Shown here piece by piece: positions 47,801-60,000 of a stretch of DNA of 64,000 nucleotides. Made by a program: the position numbers and the translations under genes. The notes beneath the pieces are model-generated. The model worked only from the letters and a program-made list of their open reading frames with translations, made no database searches and had not been told where the DNA came from. The DNA lies in the NCBI GenBank assembly GCA_021396245.1, contig WNYE01000045.1, positions 186,001 through 250,000 of the forward strand, in the 5' to 3' direction. Positions within the stretch are counted from its first letter, which is position 1. Each line of letters opens with the position of its first letter. The stretch is from Sporothrix humicola. Its lineage: Eukaryota > Ascomycota > Sordariomycetes > Ophiostomatales > Ophiostomataceae.

Positions 47801-50726
47801 GGAGGCGGCGACGGCCAGGCCGGAACTGTTCCACATGATCCACATGCAGCCTGGCATACTGCGCACAAGGCGCATCCTACGCTAGCCAAGGCGACTCTTC
47901 TGAACAGTGTGCGAGTGGCCACTGTCGACAACTTCCAGGGCGAGGAGGCCAAGGTCGTGATTGTGTCTCTGGTGAGAAGCAACAAGAACCGCCAGTGCGG
48001 GTTCCTGCGGACATCCAACCGCATCAACGTGCTCCTCTCGCGGGCCAAGCACGGCATGTACATTATTGGAAACAGCGACACGTGCGCTGGCATTCCCATG
48101 TGGATCGACGTTATGGCCGCTCTCCGGTACGGCGGCAACATGGGCCCAGAGTTCCCGGTCCAATGCCCCCGCCATCCCGAGGGAACATTTATGGCCTCGC
48201 AGCCCGACCACTTCATCCAGTTTGCACCAGACGGCGGCTGTCTTCTGGCATGCGACAAGCGCCTCGCGTGCGGCCATTCGTGCACAGGCAAGTGCCACTC
48301 GGATGTGATCCACGCCGCGGTCAAGTGTCTCGTGGCCTGCCCTCGATCACTCGAAGGCTGTAGCCATGCATGCCCGCGGGTCTGTGGTGATCCATGTGAA
48401 GACCGATGCAGAGTCGTGCTCCAGGGGGACACGGTGAAACTTCCCTGTGGCCACGAACTGGCCGATCCGCTCTGCTGGCAGAAGCAGAACCCCGCCCGAG
48501 TTACTTGCAAAGCAAACGTCGAGCGCACGATTCCAGGTTGTGGACACTTGTTGGGCTTGCCGTGTTTCAAGAAGATCGAAGACAAGACTTTTGCCTGCTC
48601 CGCGCCCTGTGGCACGATCCTGCCGTGCGGCCACACCTGCGCCCGCATGTGCCGAGACTGCAACTTGTTGGAAGACGGCAAGATTGGCAAGATTATCCGG
48701 GTCGAGCACGGCGTGTGCATAAGATCATGTGGCCGGCCGCACGGAACCTGCCAACACATGTGCGAGCAGTTCTGCCACCCAAAGGGACAGTGTCCTCCGT
48801 GCATGGCGCCGTGCGATGTCCGGTGCAGCCATTCCAAGTGTTCCCGGTCCTGCAACGAGCCATGCGTGCCCTGTGCCGAAGACAAGTGCGCATCGGCCTG
48901 TCCCCATTCGCAGTGCACCATGCCGTGAGTTTCTCTCTCTGTTTTTCATCCCGACCCGTGCCTTTGACATTTACTAATTCGTTTTCTCCTCTAGATGTGC
49001 TGCTCCGTGTAACTGGATTCCGTGCTCGAAACGCTGTACCGAACTTCTGTCTTGTGGCCACCAATGTATGTTTATCACTCTGGGAACTTTGATGCTAGAC
49101 TATGTACTAACCGACGTAGGCCTATCTATCTGTGGAGAGCAATGCCCTGGCGAAAAGTTTTGCTAGGTGTGCGCCAACGACGATATCCTCAACCAAGAGG
49201 TCGACTTTATTGTCATGTCGACATACCGCGATACAAACTTGAACGAGGACCCGTGCATCTTTCCGCCCTGCGGCCACATCCTGACCATGTCGTCCATGGA
49301 CGGCATCATGGATATGGCGAAGCACTACACCATGGGTGAGTCCCCCACGGCACCCGACTCTCTTGTCCCAGTCGCTGTGGCTGCCTCCTCGGAGCCTTTC
49401 GACATGAAAGAGATCAAGGTGTGTCCGCATTGTCGTGGGTCTTTGAGGGATGTCGCCCGCTACGGCCGCATTGTCCGCCGCGCCGTGCTGGACGAATCCA
49501 CGAAACGATTCATCCGCTGGGCCCGCCAGCGCCACGGCGAGCTCGCCTCTGAGCTCATGGCCCTCAAGGACAAGCTGGAGAGGGACAGACGGCCGAGCGC
49601 CAAGGACACCCGAGGGGACGACTCCGACTCCTCCGACTTTTTCGCACGCGAGGGCCGCACGGCGCTAATGACTGAGCTTCTCTACCGCACCGACCGGAAC
49701 CGCCACATGGCTGTCGCCCAGACCCGCCGCGAGATTGCGTTCTTTGTCGCAAAGGGCGACGCCGACGAGCAGCCCTTCCGGCGTGTGGCCGACCTAGTCC
49801 GGTTTGCCCGCAACCGGCGGCGGCAGCGCACGGCCAATGGAAGTGGGGATGGTAAGGGCTTGCAAGTGCAAGGGCCCGCGGATCAACAGGTCAAGTCAGA
49901 GAACTCGGCGTCGGTGTCGGCATCGGCGGCCGCTGGCCAGTTCCAGTTCGACGAAAGCGTCATCCAGATCGGCAGCAGTCTGCACGCGTCTGTCCTTCTC
50001 ATGCGGTGCGATATCCTTGCTCTCGAGAGCATCGTGCTTGTGCTGCACAGGGCCTCGGCGTCGGCGGCGGCCATCCAAGCGGTTGCCACTGCCTTCCAGG
50101 AGAACAAGATGCACGTGCTGGTGACCGAGTTCGAGGAGGTCGTCGCGGCGGCCAAGTCGGCCAAGTACGTCAAGCAGCAGGTCGAGGGCCACATATGTAC
50201 TGCCCATTTGGGCATGGTCCTGTGGCGCTTGCATCGATTCACACTCCTGCAGCAGGACAAGCCCAAGGAAGACGAGGGTGAGGGTGAGGGTGACGGTGAG
50301 TCATTTGTCCCCAACAGTAGCAGTCATCTCGGCCGCGACCGATTCAAAGAGCTGGCTACGGAGCACGTCCGGGCCGCCCGCGTCCTCCTGGACACCTCCC
50401 CCTCCTCGGCTGCGCTCTTTGGCTCCGAAGTCGACTCTCTCGAGACGGCCCTCGACAATCTCGCGGCCTACCAGCCCGTTACCGCCGCCGAAATGAAGGC
50501 TGTCTACACCGCCATGGCCGCCGAGTTTTCGGGCTCCGGACACTGGTACACCTGCGCCAACGGCCACCCCTTTACCGTCGGTGAGTGCGGCATGCCCATG
50601 CAAGAGGCGCAGTGCCCCGAGTGCGGCGCGCCTGTAGGAGGACAGGATCATGAGAATGCCGAAGGAGTGGTGCGGGCAGAAGAGATTGAGGCCTTGGGAC
50701 AGGAGGTGGGGAGAATGGCGGTTTGA
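44870..50726 (+). CDS. ZNFX1-type RNA helicase with CCCH, NFX1 and RZ fingers; two apparent breaks
   Basis: Exons are 44870-44886, 44953-45133, 45201-48924, 48995-49065 and 49120-50726; introns are 66, 67, 70 and 54 nt, all GT-AG. Total would be about 1,866 aa. In order: a CCCH finger (C-x8-C-x5-C-x3-H, ACHLFLKNKSC...CKFSH); the REDTVGQLRD region; an SF1 helicase with GPPGTGKT (about 46375), CEEAGEV, GDHQQLRPQ, NFQGEEAKVVIVS and NVLLSRAKHG; NFX1-type Cys/His repeats (about 48170-49160); and a C-terminal RZ finger (GHWYTCANGHPFTVGECG...CPECG), as in ZNFX1 and RNF213. Homologues include animal ZNFX1 and fission-yeast Hrr1, which act in small-RNA pathways. Two defects appear: the frame shifts at 46640-46643 (one base missing, no usable intron), and TAG at 49164-49166 sits where the reading GEKFC-x-VCANDD expects a residue. 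It is a recent pseudogene or carries sequence errors; the rest is intact. Confidence 0.82.
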
Positions 50727-52099
50727 ACGGAGCAGGAAAGAGGAAGGGAGGCATAGCAAAGGCGAAATTCGTTCTCGCCAATGTGTAAATCCATCCCTGG
50801 TGATCAAATTTTCTTCTATTTTACATTTGGTCCGGCCACACAATATTGTTGGTGCTGGACTGAAATATTTTAGAACAAGGAGAACGCAAAATTACTCCTA
50901 CTGCCTTGTGTAAAAATCACAAAACACAAATTTTCACCAAGTGGGGGTTTCCATGTTTGGCAAGATATTTTAAACAGAAAATCAAGTCAATTAAACTGAA
51001 GGATAGATATATAAATATCTAAGGAGTGTACACGAGTAAGTCAGAACAAAAAACAAATGCGTTAAAAGTGCCGACATTTGAAATTACTTCAACCTGGTAG
51101 AGTGGCATAAGATGAAAGAAGACAGTATTTTGGAATACTGTCGACAAGTTACAAATTAGGCATTCCCGGACGCAGGAGCTACAACAAATAATAGGTGATA
51201 ATGAAGAGGATTAAGACCATTTCTACTCGTTTCATTCAGCGAAAATAAGATAAGGAGATCTGTTTTGTGCTGGGCAAGGTGTAAATATTAAATATCAGAA
51301 AAGGCTGATGGCTCAATTCAGGGGCCCAAAGTATCCCATTGTGCCTACTAGAAATGTTAGCGGCAACCTTATTTAAACCTGCTGAATGGAAATGGTACTA
51401 CTTTGACCCTAAACAACGATATTAAATTTGTATTGACCCCTACCTCAAAAGAAAAAAAATTGTGCCGAGGCCTATAATTTTGTGAATTGAGATTGTTGAA
51501 TGGCCAGACCACAAGGCTAAAAAGGCTGGAAAATGTCGGCACCTCAGTATCGAACATTGTTGGTCGACAGTAAGTTGTAAACGTGATTTGCCACTAACAC
51601 TCATGATGGCCAGTCCAGCTTATCCACCTGGCTCTGGATGTCGCCTTGTTTCCGCACCAAGCCCCGGATATCACATAATACGGAAGCACTAGTTATTTTC
51701 CGGTGTATTTCCGGTGCTTGATCTACGGCCCAGCTTCGATGTAAACTATCACCAGGGTCTCCGTCTGTTGAAGTCTCTTGATGATGATCCTCACGGAGGC
51801 CCAGAGCAAGTTTGGCAAAGAATCAGCAAACATCTCGCCACCACACATTTTGATTTTATTCATCAGGCTTGTTGATTGTGAAAAATTTAATATCTTGTGC
51901 GTTTTGGAAAAGGACAAAAAAGAGAGCCGGACTGCTTAGCGTTGAGACAAAGAGCCCCGTCCCCCCATAGACAAACTATTTCAAACTTGATCCTTTTCTT
52001 CCTCAGCCAAACTTCTTTCCAACTTCCCTCTACAACTTTTCGACCTCCCCACCTTCCCACCTTCCCACTATTTACCCCTTATCTCTACCAATTTCCACA
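50727..52099. other. AT-rich spacer
   Basis: From about 50,860 to 51,960 the DNA is clearly AT-richer than the flanking genes, with no coding frame. It may be decayed, RIP-affected repeat DNA, but no terminal repeats or transposase fragments are visible. The last 130 bases are C/T-rich (CTTCCCACCTTCCCAC), the leader of the next gene. Confidence 0.55.
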
Positions 52100-53055
52100 A
52101 TGGCTCCCGCTCTCCCCGTCACGTCCTTCGCCATGTCGTCCGCAGCCACCACCTCGGCTGCCGTCTTCACCGGCCTTCCCACTGACGCTCCCACGGGCTT
52201 CACCACTTTCACCACTTCCGCCTCCGCTGCCGGCACCGCGGTCACCACTTCGGCCGTCACCGCTTCCAGCGGCAGCTCGGCGCCCGTGGCCAGCACCACC
52301 TCCAGCGTGCACCAGAACGAGCCCAGAGATGGTTCCATCGTGCTTTCGAAGGGATTCGTCTACAGCCCGATCATGGCCTCTGAGGGGGTAAGTTTGTCTC
52401 CTTTTCCCGTAGTCAAAGACAATATAAATACCATGATGAAAAGCTAACAGTTCAGTCCTCTGCCAAGGCTGAGAAGCCTCTGCACCAGGCCTCCTTCAAC
52501 ACCGACGGCGAGCAGCGTGCGGCGTACTGGATTATGACCGGGCCCAACGGCGAGTACACTCTATTCTCGCAAAAGGGTTCTTTTCAGGCCAGGCCTGAGA
52601 ATGTGGCTGAGGCCAAGTCTGAGGCTGAGGCTGAGGATGAGGTCGAGGACGAGCGCGTCGCCCCCTTCATCGATTCTGCTGAGGAGGCCTACTTTCGCGA
52701 CATGGCGATCCTCGACGACATCATCACGCGCCGCCAGGACGTGTCCGAGAATGAGGCCCCTATTGTCCATGCCGCCGAGACCGAGACCGAGATTGACGCC
52801 CACGGCAACCCCCTCCGCCCCGACATCAAGCCCTACAACATAAACGACAAGATCAAGTCGGTCTTTGTCACCAACGGCGCCGAAAACGAGAACTACTTCA
52901 CCTCGGGACGCAACGACTACACGCACGACATTGTGGAGGCCGAGCTGGAGGCTGCTGAAGGTGCTGAGGGTACTGATGTTGTCGAGGGTGAGGAGGTTGC
53001 CAAGGCCGATGCCGAGGCTCCTGTTGGCGACGAGTCGGCCAAGGACTCCGAGTAG
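52100..53055 (+). CDS. Uncharacterised acidic protein, 295 aa
   Basis: Exons 52100-52387 and 52456-53055 flank a 68-nt intron (GTAAGT...GCTAACAGTTCAG, phase 0; the second AG keeps the frame). The N-terminal about 80 residues are rich in A, S and T (ATTSAAVFTGLPTDAPTGF). The second exon reads QASFNTDGEQRAAYWIMTGP and has acidic, E/A/D-rich stretches (EAKSEAEAEDEVEDE and the C-terminal EGTDVVEGEEVAKADAEA). It includes DIKPYNINDKIKSVFVTNG and FTSGRNDYTHDIVEAELEA. There is no clear signal peptide, membrane span or catalytic motif. I do not recognise the family. It sits alone between AT-rich stretches, and a related C-terminal scrap lies 1.3 kb downstream. Confidence 0.82.
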
Positions 53056-55095
53056 ATGACTAAAGTCTCTAGTCTGTGTCTTCCCACTTTCGCTACTAGT
53101 TTTTGTCTTTTGTCTTTTGCCTTTGCCTTTTGTCTTTCCACTTTTTTTAGTATTTTGGTCCCCCCAGTTCTGCCTTGTACTTGCTCCAGTATGAAGATCT
53201 CTGGGTATCTCTTTTGTTTGCTATTTCTGTTTGGTTTGGAGTATGCCCCCCCCCCCGGTTTTGATTTTACACAAAAGTTAACGCGAAGATATCCTGGCAC
53301 GATTAGAATTAACGTGCAACGTTCCTGTAGGCAACTGATAAAGGTTGCTTTTAGATATGTCCCCTCGTTTACATAGATTAATTTACGACTGATAGACCCT
53401 ATGCAAATGATCAACATGATTCTGTGTGAAAATTTAGTGTGAACAAGATAAAAACTACTCCAGATATGCACAGGCATTGTCAGAATTGTCCGTGCGGGTT
53501 CAAGGCGTGCCCATAATGGCGAGCTTTCGTGGGGAAATAGCAACTGGCACCCTCTGGGACTTGATGAACGTAAAAAATCCGCAACTATGGCTTCATCACC
53601 TGTGATTTTTTAGGTCAACGCCCGCAATAAGAATGTGCGAGGCTGAGAGTAGGAAGACAGAGGGAGGCGAAATAAAAAAAATTTGTGTGCCTCTTTATTC
53701 GCAGCCTTATTCATGGTGCACAGTGAGCCGACGTACAGGACACATCTGCATAATGCAAGGCTGCCGGTCTTGGCGCTAGTGTATTTAGCGTGTGTTGCAT
53801 ATTTGGTGTGCGCTCAGAACCCTTAAAATTCAGACTAGCGTTAAGGACACAGTAAACAAACCCCTTTTAGCTTACCCCGCGAAATTTATGATTCTCAAAA
53901 AAAAGAAAAGAAAAGAAAGAAGAGCATGGTTTCGTCTCCGACATCATTTCAATCCTACCACCACACCCAGCAAAAGCCATATATTATAATTGAAGGTAGA
54001 GCAAAATATTAATATTAATAAAATATTTTTAATTTAGTTGAAAGTCTAAATATATGCAAATTTCGTGAAAACCAGAAATAAACACATTGTAGCGTTGCCT
54101 TCCGTTTCCTTTTCAACTCTCCAATAGACCCTTAAAAAGCGAAGGCCACCCAAACACTCAAAGCGGTAGATTACGAATTTTGGCGACATCCAATCGCTAA
54201 AAACGGTAGACATCGAACTTCCCAATAGGCCTCTCATTAGTCTTCAAGCTTGCTTAGTACAGCCGCGCACTTGTGACAAGAGCGCATCGTATACCATCGT
54301 TAGTTTGTAACGGGAGTTTCAAGTTCATACCGTGAACCACTCTAGTCCCTCGCACGAAATGATTATGAGGGGCAGTTTCTCGTTCCCGAGATCGAGGAGA
54401 TTGTCGCCGAGGCGGCCAAGGAGGAGGGCATTCCCACCGCCGAGGTGGACGCTCCTGATGTCACCGCCACCACCGACGGCGCCGCTGGAGCTTCCGCCCT
54501 TCTCGACACTCCTCCACAAGTCTGTGAGCACCCAGAGTTTTCTTTTTCTTTTCTCCGTGTCCTTCATTACCTTGGGAGTTGTACTTGTCTTGTATATTTC
54601 TGCCAGGCCTTTGTTTCCAGTTGCTGGTTGGTTTTGTCTTTCGTTCTTTATTCTATACCCTGAAATTTTGTTCTATTTCCTTTCCTTCCATAGTCTATCT
54701 TCTAGGGTTCTAAGTTGCCTTTGCGGATGAACTGGTGTCTGTGCTTCTGGTTGAATGGTAGACCGGCCCAAACAGTGGCCATGGATGCCTTTTGTTCTTG
54801 CTTTTTGTTTGGAATTTTATAGTTTTGCCGCGTTTTATCCTACCTAAAGTTAAACGTAAAAAAAAGCTGAAAAATAGGATAAAAAAAGTTTTAAAAAAAT
54901 AAAATACAAAAAAAAGCTTAAAAGATCAACGTCCCAACACATCGAAGCAGTGAAAGTCGTGTGGTGAAAGTAAAAATACAAATTTGATAGCTGTATACTG
55001 TATTGATGTGTGCTCTATGCTCTATTCTGTCGTCTATGTCGTAAAGTCGTATATCATAAAGTCGTGATCCAAAAGATGTCGTTTACCAGAAATCA
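53056..55095. other. AT-rich spacer with a coding-like relic
   Basis: After the 3' flank (with a C run near 53250), DNA from about 53,300 to 54,330 and from 54,830 to 55,000 is AT-rich with A/T homopolymers and no genes. A GC-rich coding-like island at 54346-54663 is listed separately. Confidence 0.6.
54346..54663 (+). pseudogene. Relic resembling the C-terminus of the 295-aa gene
   Basis: A frame opens after TAG at 54343-54345. Its first about 180 bases are GC- and codon-biased like a real exon inside AT-rich DNA. It reads ARNDYEGQFLVPEIEEIVAE, then KEEGIPTAEVDAPD and a T/A/G-rich end. This parallels GRNDYTHDIVEAELEAAEG and the acidic tail of the gene at 52100. The frame runs into T-rich sequence and stops at 54661. 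There is no start codon or upstream exon, so I read it as a truncated duplicate. Confidence 0.5.
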
Positions 55096-56235
55096 TTACT
55101 CCTCCTGTATAAACTGGGCTCTGTCGATCCATATTCCAGAATCACCCAGAATCTGGAAGCTTTCAGCAGTTCCTTCGAAGCCATCTCGTTGTTGTTGCCG
55201 CCGTCTCGGTTTTGAGTACCATCCGTCCAAGCGCAACTGTAGCAGGAGGCCGACCAGCGTCTCTCCCCCCATGTCGAGGTCTTCAAGGTCTGTCGTTTCA
55301 GATAGAATACTGTCGATGTAACGGCCGGCGCCGGTTTTGTGCAGAATAAAAGATACGTGGGCGTGAAGATAGAGGAGGGATCGAGTCAAACGGCTCGACG
55401 GCGCGTGGAAACTGGCAGATTCGCTTCCGTCGTTTGAGCGGATGACAAACTCTCCACTGCTGCCAGACAAGAACGAGTCTTTGTAGCTCTCGAGGGAGTT
55501 AGGAGACGTGAAACTGCCATCTCGGGGCTGTATGCTGGCCTCGAAGCGGCGAAATTTATCGCTCCATTTCCGAGGGAGTGTAATGATATTGGCTTGCAGG
55601 TTGCGGGCAGCTTCTTTCAGCATACCGACAGTGCCTGGGCCAAAGACAGAGTTCAAGCGGGCAGCCAGAGTCTGCGTTGACTCTGGGAGGTCTTCATCGT
55701 CCTCGTCCTCCGGAGTTAATGGTGACGGCGGAAAGATGTAGGTCTTGACAGGGTCGTTGTCGGACTTTTGTCGGCGAAGAGGCGCCTCGGTATTGGGTTC
55801 GTCTTCGTCGTTCTCAAAGTCGCTGGCATCGTCTTCGCTGTCGGATTCGGGCTCGACCGTCGTGCACCCTGCAATGGCCTTTACTGCGAGCTGTCAGTGG
55901 AAGCACATGGAAGCAATGTCTCGCACAGGACCGTGAAACTTACACGGCAAGAACAAATCCGTTATGTAGCTGTGAGCCGCAGCCTGCTGTGACTCATCAT
56001 CTCCGGTGTTTGCTCCTGTTTCTGACCCTGGAATGCCCAGAAGCTCCAGAAGAAGCTTGTTGTCAAAGGGCGCGGCGATGTCATTGTCGTTGTCGTTGTC
56101 GTCGATCCTGGTAAGCGGCTCTGCCTTTTCCTGGCCAGACATGGTAGCAATGTTGGCGTCGAGGGTAGATCCAGAGCTGGTTGAAACCGCGGGGGCTGCC
56201 TTATCCAATTCCAATTTGTCAGCCCGCGAGGCCAT
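55096..56235 (-). CDS. Uncharacterised 359-aa protein
   Basis: Exons 55944-56235 and 55096-55883 (minus) flank a 60-nt intron (GTAAGT...CACTGACAGCTCGCAG, phase 1), giving 359 aa. The joint reads DLFLPLKAIAGCTTVEPESD. The N-terminus is MASRADKLELDKAAPAVSTS, with an acidic D/N run (DDNDNDND). A long acidic Ser/Asp/Glu stretch follows the intron, then a conserved-looking part: SVFGPGTVGMLKEAARNLQA, then NIITLPRKWSDKFRRFE and LLYLHAHVSFILHKTGAGRY. The gene ends WIDRAQFIQEE. No signal peptide or membrane span is seen. I do not recognise the family. It is divergent from the Zn2Cys6 gene, with about 790 bp between starts. Confidence 0.82.
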
Positions 56236-57021
56236 GATCGTTATGTTGACGCATGCGCGATGTGCTTCAGGGCAGGCATTCGTGGTTGTCGTTGGCGAGA
56301 GAATTGTTCCCCCACTTTGTCGTTTTGTCGCGAAATTGACCTCATTTGCAACTTTGCAACTTTCCCGGCGCATTGGGAGCTGTTCCCTGCTGGCCCCACT
56401 TCCCAATCGATCCACAAGCATATTTTTGGGGTGCCCCGCTATGCGATAAGCGATAGGAGCACGTGTTTGTGTTGGCGTAGAATACGCCCGTCATGGTGGC
56501 GTCATGTGATTTGCAGTTAGAAAGCTAAAATGACCTGCCAACCCATTGACCAATCACACAGCGTTCGCCTTACGGCCCGGCTCACCGTTGAAAATGTGGT
56601 CTGCAAGTCCTTGCGTGCCAAAAGCGACACTCCGCGGGCTTGGTTCTTTTCTTTATTTTGGTTTTGGGACGGGCGCTGGCCGTGGTTTACCCGACGTTCT
56701 GCCGGTCTCTCACACACAAAGACGCACGACGCACGCTTTCCACGACCAGCAACTCCGACCCTGCACTTACACCAAATGTGGAATCCACTTGTCGCGCTTG
56801 GTCTTGGGTCGTTCCTTCTCAGTCGCCAGTTCTTTTGTTCCTTCCAGCTTCCTTCGTTTGTTCTTTCCTCGTTTGTGGAGATACGAGGTATGGGGTAGCT
56901 TGGTGAGGGGATCTCGCCTCTTCCCTCCCCGTTTTCTTTTTTTATCTTTTTCATTTCATTTCTTCTCCTTCTCCCACCCTCACCGACGCAATTTTCTCTT
57001 GTCACGCGCAGCCCAAAAGCC
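56236..57021. other. Bidirectional promoter region
   Basis: This spacer separates the starts of the 359-aa gene (minus) and the Zn2Cys6 gene (plus). The plus-strand side becomes C/T-rich from about 56,900 (TTCTTCTCCTTCTCCCACCC), consistent with a leader. No gene is seen. Confidence 0.6.
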
Positions 57022-60000
57022 ATGCCGGATGACGGCTTGCATTCCCCGGCAGGCCACCCCCAGTTGCAGCGAAGCGACAATTCGATTTCCAATTGCAATT
57101 CCAATGCGGCCAGAAACAGCTCGGAAACCAACCTCAACCCCAATCTCGACTTCAGCCTCAGCTCTCACACCTCTCACAACACCTCCCACAGTCCCTCCCG
57201 CAATACCTCTCCCATCTCCCCCAAGCTGACATCGCGCAAGGGGTCCTACCGCCCTGACAGGTCCCCATCCCACTCATGCTGAAATTCTGGGCATCACAAC
57301 CACAGCATCTCCCACTTCCACTGCTTCCACAACAGACAACGCGGCTCGGCCGGATGCAGCGCCGAACTGCCGGGGCATTTTCAGGAAAGGGAAAGGACAG
57401 GGACCAAAGACAATGGCCAAGACCAAGTCAAAGGGCGTGGGTCACGATCCGAAAAGTGCTACTACACGCCGGGCAAACAAGGCACATCCACCTGCAGGAC
57501 CACAATCCAACGGAGACACTTCACATCCCGAGCTCCCCAATTCTGACCTCAATATAACTCCCGCCTCGCCGTCTTCCTCTTCTCCTGTCTCCCCGAACCC
57601 CGCGTCTCCACATTCTTCCTCGCCTTCTGCTCCATCTACCACCCGTCCTTCTCATCCCCCGTCAAAGAAGCGCAAGGTCTCTCCATCCGACAAAGACGCT
57701 GCCACCGAACCTTCCCACGACTCTGACCCTCCGATGGCCACGCAACAACGCACTGGCAATACCGGCAGCAGCAATTCCAACAACAGCCCGAATTCAAACA
57801 ACAACTCGTCTTCGAGCAACTCCAACACACACAATGGCCGACTGACACGCATCCGCAAGGCTTGTGACATTTGCCGCATGCGCAAAGTGAAGGTGAGCAC
57901 CATCCCCCAGTTCTGTCTGTTTTAATTCCCGCTAACCGTCAGTGCGACGGCGTCTCTCCTTGCAAACCGTGCCAGAGCTTGGGCGCCGAGTGCACATTCC
58001 AATATGTCTCCCGCCACCGGGGGCCGACCAGCCGCTTCGCGGCCGGCGGCGCATGGAGTGCGGCGAACTCGAGTACGAACAACAACAACACCAACGTCAC
58101 GGCCAACGAAGACATCCACATCCACGGCAATGACGATGCCCACCCCAATCCCCACAACAGCCACGGCTTTACAAACGACGGCTTCGGCGACGCCAGCGAC
58201 GTCTTTGCCGCCCTTTACATGATGCCCCAGCCCATGACCATTCCACAAGCGCCGCCACTCCCTGAGGCACTCACATCCATGCCCACAACGCTCCCGCTCT
58301 ACCGGAACGACAGCGGCGGTATGGCCCCGTCACTACACCCGCACTCGCCATCTTCGGTCGCGTCCGGCGCTTCCGTACCCTCTGTCGGCTCGGCCGCTTC
58401 TCCGTCGGTCCAGGCCGTGCCGTACTCCAACAGTTTCTTTGACGCTGTCGCCACAAATGCCCGTCGCAGCCCGGCCGCACCGCAGGTCCATTTGTCACAT
58501 ACAAACACGCCGCATATCAACATTTACCCCCGCATGCCCCGGCCGCAGCTGAACCGACAGGCCGTGCCGCCACCGCCTCCTCCACCGCCGCCACAAAACC
58601 CGCAGCATCAGTTTCCGCCACTGCCTCCTCTTCCTCTCCAGTTTAACCACCACGGCAACCAGCAACAGCAGTCCAAGTCGAAACCGCCGCTCAACAGCGA
58701 CGCCATTGCCCCGCTCCACGTTCTAGAGTTGCTGGTCGACGATTTCTACACTTACATTCACCCACTGATACCCTTCCCGCACGAGCCGACGTTTAGAAGA
58801 CGATTCGCGAATGCGGACACTCGACAAGAACCTGGGTTTCTGGCCTTGCTAGCAAGTATGATTGGTTGTCTGGCAGCGTCATTTCCACGGAGTGTACGGG
58901 CGCACCTGAAAGCGAGAGCGTCAGCCACCAACGACGGAGTTCCTCTACCTGGCATGACGGGTGCTCCTTTTACTCGTGCCGTCTACATGGTTGCCTGCTG
59001 CCGCGATGTCGCCCTGGCCGCACGCGGCGCCGCCTTTTACACCAAGCCTGTCCTGAGTGTCGACGATGCCGCCACCAGTTATTTCCTGGGTCTGGCGGCT
59101 GGGTACACGTTCGACTGGCACCTATGTCGACGCTTCATGGCAGAGGCCATGTCGTTTGTCCAGGAGCTGGGCTTCCATCGGAGACAGCCGACGGCGGCAG
59201 AGGCGGCTTCCCACCCCACCTCGGTCATGGCCGCTGCCATGGCTGCTCTGGGCAGTCCACACGGCGCCGGCGCGCCCCGCCGCTTCAATCATATTGAGGA
59301 CCAGATCGGCAAGCGCATCTTTTGGATATTGTACCTGGCGATGCGGTCACTGATCCAGCTGGGCGCCACTCTGAGTGAAACGCCCCTGCCGCCCTTTAAC
59401 AATGCCCGACCGTTTCCCGAACTACCCGCCGAAGTCGACGACGCCTACATCGAGGCCGATGTCGTCCATCCCCAGCCCGTGGGCACGGTGTCACTCATCA
59501 CCGGCTTCAACAAGACGATCCAGATTTATGCGACCATGGACCCGATTGCCACGATGGAGTACGCCTGTGGCCTGCACCAGGTCCCTGTTGCTGCCCAACG
59601 CGCAATGTGTGTGGATGCTCTGCAGGCGGCCAAGGCGATTACCGCGACATTGCCAGATGAACTTTATTTACCGCTGCCGGGCAGTGGTGACGAGACTTAC
59701 AATGCGAACGAAGTGCTGTACGACGACCTGCCAGGTTACCGGTACTATCCACCCGAGTGCGACGACACGCCTACCACGACAAGTTATGGCGCCACAAGGC
59801 GGGACTCCAACCGCAGTACGCTGAGCAGCGGGAACGCTGGGTACAACTACGGTTTCGACGCCGCACCTGCACCTGCAGCACCTGTGGCAGCGAGGCCCCG
59901 CCCGGACGACCTCCGTTTTCTGCTGACCCAGCAGCCCGAGCGTCGCCGCCAAGTCCAGTACGACATCCAAAAGACCAATATTTACGCGTCCCAGCTGGCC

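Noticed and set aside
47695..48921. 408-aa minus-strand frame
   Set aside because: It is antisense to the helicase and NFX1 fingers, with no domain of its own.
49120..49166. Removing the TAG at 49164 by using CTAG (49163-49166) as a splice acceptor
   Set aside because: From the donor at 49066 the join is out of frame and deletes part of an NFX1 finger. GT sites at 49132 and 49157 give introns that are too short.
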